From: RGDT01 sp964630925
Lineage (GTDB): Bacteria > Planctomycetota > Planctomycetia > Gemmatales > Gemmataceae
Direction of reading: 5' to 3'
NCBI GenBank assembly: GCA_964630925.1
Contig: CAZVZK010000212.1
Location: 1-14,619, forward strand
Length of the DNA: 14,619 nucleotides
Shown: positions 8,863 to 14,082 of the stretch, piece after piece
Layout of the letters: every line of letters begins with the position of its first letter
Numbering within the stretch: position 1 is the stretch's first letter
Position numbers and translations under genes: made by a program
Notes under the pieces: generated by a model
The model's input: only the letters and a program-made list of their open reading frames with translations
What the model was told of the DNA's origin: nothing
The model's database searches: none

Positions 8863-8871
8863 GGCCGAGGC

Positions 8872-10014
8872 ATGACGAATCAAACACACGAGGCCCCGAC
8901 GGCCGATGAATCGGCCCGCCGCTGGCGGGCCTCACTACCGCGCGAGTGGCGTAAGCCGTCGCTGGCACGCGGCCTGACGCTCGCCCTCGTGACGGTCTCG
9001 GTCTACATCGCGGCGTTCCTCGGGTACTTCCTGCTCCCGTGGATGTGGGCGCGGATCGCCTGCCTGTTCATCGTGCCGATGGTCATCGGCGGGCTGTTCG
9101 TCATCGGCCACGACGCCGCCCACAACAGCCTCACCCCCGTCGGGTGGCTGAACCGCCTCCTCGGGCGCGTCGTGTTCCTGCCGTCCTTCCACCCCTACAC
9201 GTCGTGGACGCACGCGCACAACACGAACCATCACGGCGGGACGATGCTCCGCGGCAAGCACCCCGACTTCGCGCCGTTCACCAAGCAGGAGTACGACGCG
9301 CTGCCCTGGTGGCGCCGCTGGGTCGAGCGGGTGTACCGCTCCCCGCTGGGCGTCGGCCTGTCCTACGTCTTCGACTTCTGGGCGGGCCACATCCTGTTCC
9401 CGCCGAGGTCGAACCGCTCCCCGTTCACCTTCTGGTTCCACTTCGACCGCCTGCTCGTCCTAGCGTTCTTCGTGACGCAGTGCGTCGTGGCGTGGCTCCT
9501 GTCGGTGCGGCTGCACGGCGAGGGCTGGCGGGCCGCGTGGCACGCATTCGCGGGGGTCACGATCCCGTTCGGCCTGTGGATCTGGTTCATGGGCTTCGTC
9601 TCGTTCATCCAGCACACGCACCCGACGTGCGCGTGGTACGACGACCCGGAGGAGTGGTCGTTCTACACGGTGCAGCTGAAGTCCACGACACACATGGTCT
9701 TCCCCTGGCCGATCGAGCCGCTGCTCAACAACATCCTCGACCACCCGGCGCATCACCTCGACCCGTCCATCCCGCTGTACCACCTGCCCGAGGCGCAACG
9801 CCTGCTGGAGGAGACGGCGCCCGAGCATTCCGTCGTCGTCCGCTGGACGCCGTGGGAATACTTGCGGACATGCGCGGCCTGCAAGCTGTATGATTTCGAC
9901 AGGCACTGCTGGACCGACTTCGACGGCAACCCGACCTCGCCACTCGCCCTGCCGACGCTGTTGATGCGCCAGAAGGCCGCACCCGCCGTGACGCACCTTG
10001 GGGCCCCCTCATGA
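8872..10014 (+). CDS. Membrane fatty acid desaturase
   Basis: This 380-residue integral membrane di-iron enzyme of the fatty acid desaturase superfamily probably introduces a double bond into a lipid acyl chain at the cytoplasmic membrane. All three histidine boxes are present: HDAAH (80-84), HNTNHH (116-121, with a further His at 114) and HPAHH (291-295), plus a QHTHP motif (247-251) common to the family. Likely membrane segments are near residues 35-55, 61-79, 195-212 and 228-247. The C-terminus has a small cysteine cluster, CAACKLYDFDRHC (334-346), not required by the family. ATG 8872 lies nine bases after the DUF1501 stop, with GAGG at 8861-8864, so the two are likely one transcript. Regiospecificity and acceptor (acyl-lipid, acyl-CoA or a carotenoid-like substrate) cannot be told from sequence. 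It needs an electron donor, none of which is encoded nearby. Confidence 0.9.
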   Translation: MTNQTHEAPTADESARRWRASLPREWRKPSLARGLTLALVTVSVYIAAFLGYFLLPWMWARIACLFIVPMVIGGLFVIGHDAAHNSLTPVGWLNRLLGRVVFLPSFHPYTSWTHAHNTNHHGGTMLRGKHPDFAPFTKQEYDALPWWRRWVERVYRSPLGVGLSYVFDFWAGHILFPPRSNRSPFTFWFHFDRLLVLAFFVTQCVVAWLLSVRLHGEGWRAAWHAFAGVTIPFGLWIWFMGFVSFIQHTHPTCAWYDDPEEWSFYTVQLKSTTHMVFPWPIEPLLNNILDHPAHHLDPSIPLYHLPEAQRLLEETAPEHSVVVRWTPWEYLRTCAACKLYDFDRHCWTDFDGNPTSPLALPTLLMRQKAAPAVTHLGAPS

Positions 10015-10056
10015 AAGCCCTGACGGGTGGCTGGACCCAGGGTGTGCGGGTACAGT

Positions 10057-10075
10057 GCCAGGAGGGCAGCCTGGC
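10057..10075 (+). other. Small hairpin after the desaturase gene
   Basis: GCCAGG at 10057-10062 and CCTGGC at 10070-10075 form a 6-bp stem with a 7-base loop, in the 90-bp gap before the next gene. No U-tract follows. It could be a weak terminator or part of the leader of the WD40 gene. Confidence 0.2.
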
Positions 10076-10104
10076 CCCTGCACGCCTTGATTGGAGGGAC
10101 GCAC

Positions 10105-11082
10105 TTGGCTCCTGTTGTTCGAGCGTGTGGGCTTCCGGTGCTGCTGCTGGCGGCGGCCTGCCTCGTGCAGCCGATGCCTGCGGCCGCCGCTGATGATCTC
10201 AAGCCGTTGCTGACGTTCAAGGGGCATGCCGAACGGGTCTGGACCGTGATCTATAGCCCCGACGGCAAGCAGATCGCATCGGGCGCCAATGGCCACATGT
10301 TGAAGGTGTGGGACGCGGGGACGGGAAAGGAGCTTCAGTCCCTTAGCTGGGGGGGTAAGGGCGGAGGCGCGGTCCTCAAATTGGCGTACAGCCCCGACGG
10401 TAAACGGATCGCCGCCGCCAACAACCACGACGAGGTTCAGGTGTGGGATACCTTGAACGGGAAACAAGTGCACGCATTCAAGGGTTGGCAGCCCAAGAGC
10501 ATGGCTTTCACGCCGGATGGAAAGCAGATCATTGGCGTGAGCGACAGCATTTGGGTCTTCGATGTCAAGGCGGGGCGGAGTACACCCAGGGATTGCCATT
10601 TCTTATCCCCCGCTCATGTCGTCCTCAGTCCCGACTGTACGCAGTACTGTGCATCGACGCATGCCTCGAGCGCCGTGAAGCTCGTCGAGACGGGGCAGGA
10701 GAGGTTCCCTCTCAAGGAGGCCCACACCTGTGCCGCTTACAGCGGCGATGGCAAGCGGATCGCCACCTCGGGAGCCGGGGGGGTGCGGGTCTGGGATGCC
10801 GAAACTGGGCTTCAGAAGTTGTGCATCCGGGGAGCGAGCGCCAGCCACCTGGCCTTCACCCCGGATGGGAAGAGGATCGTCTGTGCCTTTCCGAGCTGGA
10901 TTGACCGTGGCAAGCCCATTCCGGGGATGATACAGGTGTGGGACGCAAAGAGTGGGAAACGGTTGCAGACGCTAACGCACCTGGACCTTGTCGGCCCATT
11001 CGCTTTCAGCCCCGATTGCAAACAGCTCGTTGCCGGAGATGACGCCAAGGCCCTCAAGGTCTGGGGCTTGCCGACGGAGTGA
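10105..11082 (+). CDS. Exported WD40 repeat protein, TTG start
   Basis: This is a 325-residue beta-propeller, probably a periplasmic or surface interaction platform; the ligand is unknown. I place the start at TTG 10105: GGAGGG at 10093-10098 is 6 bases upstream, and the resulting N-terminus is a clean signal peptide (hydrophobic GLPVLLLAAACLV, then a cleavage site near PAAAA-DD, residue 29). The in-frame ATG at 10027 would add 26 residues of unlikely sequence. About seven WD blades follow, each with the SPDGK.IA..  and VWD signatures: FKGHAERVWTVIYSPDGKQ, LKVWDAGTGK, LAYSPDGKRIAAA, VQVWDTLNGK, MAFTPDGKQI, VRVWDAETG, IQVWDAKSGK and LKVWGLPTE at the end. Third-position GC is visibly lower than in neighbours (about three quarters in one stretch I counted), hinting at recent arrival or weaker selection. 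It differs from the next WD40 gene in having a signal peptide. Confidence 0.85.
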   Translation: MAPVVRACGLPVLLLAAACLVQPMPAAAADDLKPLLTFKGHAERVWTVIYSPDGKQIASGANGHMLKVWDAGTGKELQSLSWGGKGGGAVLKLAYSPDGKRIAAANNHDEVQVWDTLNGKQVHAFKGWQPKSMAFTPDGKQIIGVSDSIWVFDVKAGRSTPRDCHFLSPAHVVLSPDCTQYCASTHASSAVKLVETGQERFPLKEAHTCAAYSGDGKRIATSGAGGVRVWDAETGLQKLCIRGASASHLAFTPDGKRIVCAFPSWIDRGKPIPGMIQVWDAKSGKRLQTLTHLDLVGPFAFSPDCKQLVAGDDAKALKVWGLPTE

Positions 11083-11114
11083 GATTGCCGACGGCGATTC
11101 GGATGTTCTCGGCA

Positions 11115-11128
11115 GGCCCACACGGGCC
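11115..11128 (+). terminator. Hairpin in the gap between the two WD40 genes
   Basis: GGCCC (11115-11119) and GGGCC (11124-11128) form a 5-bp stem with a 4-base loop. A second stem, GTGGAG/CTCCAC (11141-11146 and 11156-11161), follows. Neither has a U-tract. Together they may end or attenuate transcription between the WD40 genes, but the evidence is weak. Confidence 0.25.
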
Positions 11129-11188
11129 GACTTCGACAGCGTGGAGGCCTTGCCGCTCCACACGCCATGAACTAACCCTGAGGCCCTC

Positions 11189-12217
11189 ATGACCGACCCG
11201 AAGCCGCGCCTCCTCCCGAAGCCGCTTGACCCCGGCCGACAGCTCGGCGTCATCCGCTTCTCGCCGTGCGGCAAGGTCCTCGCCGCCGGCGGCTTCGAGT
11301 GCGCCGTCCACCGCTGGGACTCGGCCTGGTCGGCCCTGCCCCCGCTCGCCGGCCACAACGGCTGGGTGAACGCCCTGGCGTTCCACGCGGACGGCAAGCG
11401 GCTTTTCAGCGCCGACTCGTGGGGCCGGCTGTGCTGCTGGGCGTTCGCGGACAGGGACGCGAAGCCGCTGTGGACGGTGCCGGAGGCCCACGCGGGCTGG
11501 GTGCGCAAACTGGCCGTGTCGCCGGACGGCAAGACCGTGGCGACGTGCGGGCGCGACGGCTTCGTGCGCCTGTGGGACGCCGACAAGGGCACGCGCCGGG
11601 CCGAGCACGCCCACGGCGAGGACGTGCTCGCCCTCGCGTTCGCGCCGGACGGCTCGCTCACCCACGGCGATCTGCGCGGCGTCATCGTCCGCCGCGACGC
11701 CGCCGGCAAGGAGATGCGCCGCTACGACGCCAGGGCGATGTACAAGCTCGACCGCATCCAGGACGTGGGCGGCGTGCGCGTGTTGCTGTTCGACCCCGAA
11801 GGGAAGACCCTGATCGCCGGGGGCGGCCAGCCGACGACGGGCGGCTTCGTCCAGGGCGCGGGCCTCCTCATGGCGTTCGATGCGGCCACGGGGGCCGTCA
11901 AGCAGTCGGTCACCATCGGCGCGACGAACGACGGCTACGTTATGGACGGCCTGTGGCACCCGTCGGGGTACATCGCCCTAGTGACGAGCGGACAGCCGGG
12001 GGTCGGCAAGCTGGTGCTGCACCGCGTGGGCGGGTCGGCGCCTTTCTTCACCGCCCCGGTGCCGAACCCCCACTCTCTCGCCCTGCACCCGGACGGCAAG
12101 CGTCTCGTCGTCTCGGCCACCAGCGCGAACAGCAGCGGGAACGGACGGAACCTGACCAAGGACAAGAAGTACCCGGGCAACTCGTCTCCGCTGCATACCT
12201 GGCAGATCGCGTCCTGA
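11189..12217 (+). CDS. WD40 repeat protein without signal peptide
   Basis: This is a 342-residue beta-propeller of the WD40 type, without an N-terminal signal peptide and so probably cytoplasmic. Blades are recognisable at LGVIRFSPCGKVLAAGG and VHRWDSAW, LAGHNGWVNALAFHADGKRLFSAD, AHAGWVRKLAVSPDGKTVATCGRDGFVRLWDADKG, VLALAFAPDGS, VRVLLFDPEGKTLIAGG, LMAFDAATGA, and SLALHPDGKRLVVSA near the end. The start codon has GAGG at 11180-11183, five bases upstream. GC content and codon use match the surrounding genes, unlike the preceding WD40 gene. It comes last in the co-directional block. WD40 genes near DUF1501/DUF1549 genes are common in planctomycetes; here the role is unknown. I see no kinase or peptidase domain fused to it. 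Confidence 0.87.
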   Translation: MTDPKPRLLPKPLDPGRQLGVIRFSPCGKVLAAGGFECAVHRWDSAWSALPPLAGHNGWVNALAFHADGKRLFSADSWGRLCCWAFADRDAKPLWTVPEAHAGWVRKLAVSPDGKTVATCGRDGFVRLWDADKGTRRAEHAHGEDVLALAFAPDGSLTHGDLRGVIVRRDAAGKEMRRYDARAMYKLDRIQDVGGVRVLLFDPEGKTLIAGGGQPTTGGFVQGAGLLMAFDAATGAVKQSVTIGATNDGYVMDGLWHPSGYIALVTSGQPGVGKLVLHRVGGSAPFFTAPVPNPHSLALHPDGKRLVVSATSANSSGNGRNLTKDKKYPGNSSPLHTWQIAS

Positions 12218-12275
12218 CGGCAACCCCCGCGCGGCCCCACCCGTGTTGGCCTCATTCTCCCCGTTCCGAGCCATT

Positions 12276-12297
12276 TTCACTCAGGAAATAGAGTGAA
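12276..12297. repeat. AT-richer palindrome (possible operator)
   Basis: TTCACTC (12276-12282) and GAGTGAA (12291-12297) are perfect inverted repeats with an 8-base AT-rich spacer. It lies 59 bases after the WD40 stop and about 90 bases before the 71-aa gene. It has no T-run on the exit side, so it looks more like a protein-binding site than a terminator. The rest of the 170-bp gap (12218-12387) holds nothing else I can name. Confidence 0.3.
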
Positions 12298-12387
12298 GTG
12301 GGGGAATACTTGCGGTGTGCAGCCGCCGGCACTGGGGACGGGAGGGGCGGCCACGCGGCGGCGCGTGGCCGGCGAGGGTGTGGGGCA

Positions 12388-12603
12388 ATGATCGATCAAA
12401 TGGTCCGCGCCCCGGAGTCGATACCGGGGCAGGCGACGGACGCTCCGCCGGGCAGCGCGCGGAAGGTGCGCGTGCTGATGGAGCGGGCGGCCCGCCGCGA
12501 GCCGCTGTTCCATCCGGGCGATAACATGAAGCGCGTGCTGCCGCTGCCGGGCGTGATGGAGCCGGAGGACGAGCCGCTGAGCCACATCGAGCTGGCGGGC
12601 TGA
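12388..12603 (+). CDS. Small protein of unknown function (71 aa)
   Basis: No named family is recognised. The gene is supported by GAGGGTG (12374-12380), 7 bases before ATG, and by coding-like third positions. The product is soluble, with an acidic C-terminal segment (MEPEDEPLSHIEL) and a central stretch RKVRVLMERAARREPLFHPG (residues 25-44) that has the look of a conserved helix-turn motif; I have an uncertain memory of similar short proteins in planctomycete genomes. There is no signal peptide. A longer frame from ATG 12298 adds 30 residues of low-complexity Gly/Arg sequence and has no support. Its stop is one base from the stop of the oppositely oriented 46-aa gene. Function cannot be assigned. 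Confidence 0.62.
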   Translation: MIDQMVRAPESIPGQATDAPPGSARKVRVLMERAARREPLFHPGDNMKRVLPLPGVMEPEDEPLSHIELAG

Positions 12604-12604
12604 A

Positions 12605-12745
12605 TCAGACCTCGACCGCGCGTTTGCCGACCCAGCCCTTGCCACGCGGGGGGATGCCGAGCTTCGGCCTCTTGTCGGAGCGGAGCTTGATCTTGCGGCG
12701 GACGATACGCTTGCGGGCGGCGATCGTGCGGGGCCTGCTGTTCAT
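12605..12745 (-). CDS. Very basic small protein (46 aa)
   Basis: I do not recognise a family. The protein has 17 Lys/Arg and 2 Asp/Glu in 46 residues (net about +15), reading from ATG 12745 on the minus strand: RKRIVRRKIKLRSDKRPKLG in the middle, then PPRGKGWVGKRAVEV. This composition is typical of ribosome-associated or nucleic-acid-binding small proteins, but there is no match to a ribosomal protein I know. GGGAG lies upstream at 12753-12757, 7 bases from ATG. A longer frame from 12841 adds 32 residues that look non-coding. It is divergent from marR across a 251-bp control region and tail to tail with the 71-aa gene with a single base between stops, an arrangement likely to cause interference between the two transcripts. 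Confidence 0.6.
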   Translation of the reverse strand: MNSRPRTIAARKRIVRRKIKLRSDKRPKLGIPPRGKGWVGKRAVEV

Positions 12746-12846
12746 GGCCTGTCTCCCACGGGAGGGTGTCTTCACGTCGAAAAAGGAATCGTAGCGGGCC
12801 GGGGCTGCCCTGCCAAGGGGACAAAGCCGCGCCTTGCCCACCCGCG

Positions 12847-12908
12847 CCTGTCGCTTTTCCCGACACCTGTAGTAATTCCCGACTTTTTATGTCCTGTTTT
12901 TTCCCGAG
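12847..12908. repeat. Three direct repeats CCTGT-N(3-5)-TTCCCGA upstream of marR
   Basis: CCTGT occurs at 12847-12851, 12866-12870 and 12893-12897, each followed by TTCCCGA at 12857, 12876 and 12901. The first two units have a 5-base gap between the parts and are 19 bases apart; the third has a 3-base gap and starts 27 bases after the second. They occupy the AT-richer divergent gap between the 46-aa gene and marR and look like a multi-site regulator-binding region. Confidence 0.5.
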
Positions 12909-12922
12909 CGCCCGATAGACTA

Positions 12923-12942
12923 GTAGCCAATCTCCTGGCTAC
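12923..12942. promoter_or_regulatory. Palindromic operator candidate before marR
   Basis: GTAGCCA (12923-12929) and TGGCTAC (12936-12942) are perfect inverted repeats with a 6-base spacer, 54 bases before the marR start. A 20-bp palindrome is the expected size for a MarR dimer site, and a weak -10-like TAGACT (12916-12921) ends just before it, so binding would block transcription. Autoregulation by the MarR protein is the natural hypothesis. Confidence 0.5.
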
Positions 12943-12996
12943 AGACTCGCGGCGTGATTCTCGACACGTCAACATCGCATCGGGGAGGCTCAACAG

Positions 12997-13470
12997 ATGG
13001 CGAAGGTCGCGAAAGAGGCGAAGAAACCGGGCGAACAGGACGCGCTCATGGGGCTGTTCCGCACGTCGGACCGCATGCAGCACCGGATGGCGCAACTCGT
13101 GGGAGAACACGAGCTGACCGGCTCGCAGTTCAACGTCCTGCACATCCTGCGGACGGAGGGCAAGCCGTTGCCCTGCCTGAAGATCGCCCAGCGGATGATC
13201 ACCGTGGTGCCGGGCATCACCGGGCTGCTCGACAGGCTGGAGGCGAAGCACCTCGTCCAGCGCGAGCGCTCCACCAAGGACCGCCGGCAGGTCAACATCA
13301 CGCTGACGCCGACGGGCGAGGCGCTGATGGCCAAGCTCGACGGCCCCATCGCCGATCTGCGCAAGTCCATGCTGTCGGGCTTCAGCGCCGCCGACGTGGC
13401 CGAGCTGGGCCGCCTTCTGGAGAAGGCGCGTACCAACCTCGAGCCCGAGGCCGACGAGGCGGAAGCCTAG
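12997..13470 (+). CDS. MarR-family transcriptional regulator
   Basis: This is a 157-residue winged helix-turn-helix regulator, presumably dimeric. The core runs LTGSQFNVLHILRTEGKPLPCLKIAQRMI (residues 40-68), then VPGITGLLDRLEAKHLVQRERSTKDRRQVNITLTPTGEAL, where the recognition helix (about 71-83) and the wing (DRRQVNITLT) are clear. The segment LPCLKIAQRMI...PGITGLLDRLE resembles a MarR subgroup common in planctomycetes and acidobacteria. The only cysteine is Cys60, just before the DNA-binding helices; a redox role is possible but is not the N-terminal Cys of OhrR. The start at ATG 12997 is family-consistent. A palindrome and triplicated repeats upstream suggest autoregulation. dps follows after 49 bp on the same strand and is a probable target or operon partner. 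Confidence 0.93.
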   Translation: MAKVAKEAKKPGEQDALMGLFRTSDRMQHRMAQLVGEHELTGSQFNVLHILRTEGKPLPCLKIAQRMITVVPGITGLLDRLEAKHLVQRERSTKDRRQVNITLTPTGEALMAKLDGPIADLRKSMLSGFSAADVAELGRLLEKARTNLEPEADEAEA

Positions 13471-13506
13471 AATGAGAAGGGCGGCCTGACTCGCCGCCAC
13501 TCATTC
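13470..13506 (+). promoter_or_regulatory. Two-part hairpin between marR and dps
   Basis: GAATGAG (13470-13476) pairs with CTCATTC (13500-13506), and inside it GGCGGC (13480-13485) pairs with GCCGCC (13493-13498) around a 7-base loop. The structure starts at the last base of the marR stop codon and ends in the dps ribosome binding region (GGGAG, 13507-13511). It has no U-tract; it may attenuate or stabilise the transcript, or control dps translation. Confidence 0.5.
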
Positions 13507-13519
13507 GGGAGCCCGCGAG

Positions 13520-14002
13520 ATGCATCCGACACGCAATGACCTGCCTCAGCAGGCCCGGTCCGAGATGGAGGGCCTGCTGAATACCCACCTCGGGGCGGCC
13601 ATCGACCTCCACGCGCGTTGCAAGGACGCGCACTGGAACGTCAAGGGGCCGGACTTCTTCCAGCTCCACGAGCTGTTCGACAAGCTCGCCGAGGACGCCG
13701 AGGGCCACGCCGACGAGCTGGCCGAGCGCTGCACCGCGCTCGGCGGGCGGGCGACGGGGACGATCCAGGCGGCGATCAAGGCCTCGCCGCTGCCGCCCTT
13801 CCCGGAAGGGCTGGTGGACGGCCGCGCCCACGTCACCGCCCTGGCCGACTCGCACGCGGCCTACGGCAAGGGGCTGCGGGCGGCCATCGACAGGGCGACG
13901 GCGGCGGGCGACGCCGACACGGCGGACCTGTTCACCGAGCTCTCGCGCGAGGCCGACAAGAACCTGTGGTTCCTGGAGGCCCACCTCCAGGCCGAGAAGT
14001 GA
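13520..14002 (+). CDS. dps: Dps-family DNA-binding ferritin-like protein
   Basis: This 160-residue miniferritin oxidises ferrous iron with hydrogen peroxide and stores it in a 12-subunit shell, protecting the cell from Fenton chemistry. All five ferroxidase ligands of the Dps family are present at the right spacing: His38 (in HWNVKG), His50 and Asp54 (in LHELFD), Asp65 and Glu69 (in DELAER), matching His51, His63, Asp67, Asp78 and Glu82 of E. coli Dps. The ALGGRATGT stretch and C-terminal helix (DLFTELSREADKNLWFLEAHLQAE) also fit. The N-terminal tail is short (about 15 residues), without a lysine-rich DNA-binding segment, so nucleoid binding is uncertain. GGGAG is 8 bases before ATG. It follows a MarR gene by 49 bp and likely shares its promoter. 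Peroxide stress control is the inferred role. Confidence 0.95.
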   Translation: MHPTRNDLPQQARSEMEGLLNTHLGAAIDLHARCKDAHWNVKGPDFFQLHELFDKLAEDAEGHADELAERCTALGGRATGTIQAAIKASPLPPFPEGLVDGRAHVTALADSHAAYGKGLRAAIDRATAAGDADTADLFTELSREADKNLWFLEAHLQAEK

Positions 14003-14037
14003 CCTTCGCGCCCCCGGTCCATAGGATGGTTCACATC

Positions 14038-14054
14038 GCGAGACATTCTCGCGG
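14038..14054 (+). terminator. Hairpin after dps
   Basis: CGCGAGA (14038-14044) and TCTCGCG (14048-14054) form a perfect 7-bp stem with a 3-base loop, 36 bases after the dps stop and 29 bases before the next start. No U-tract follows. It may end the marR-dps transcript or act as an operator for the following gene. Confidence 0.4.
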
Positions 14055-14082
14055 GTGACTCTCCATCATCCGGGGGCGAACC

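Noticed and set aside
12298..12387. Upstream extension of the 71-aa gene to ATG 12298
   Set aside because: The added residues are low-complexity Gly/Arg/Ala and there is a good ribosome binding site directly before ATG 12388.
12746..12841. Upstream extension of the 46-aa gene to the ATG at 12841
   Set aside because: The extension would run through the probable ribosome binding site and has no protein-like pattern.
12847..12908. CRISPR array or plasmid origin iterons
   Set aside because: Units are short, unevenly spaced (19 and 27 bases) and only three in number; no cas, rep or parA gene is nearby.
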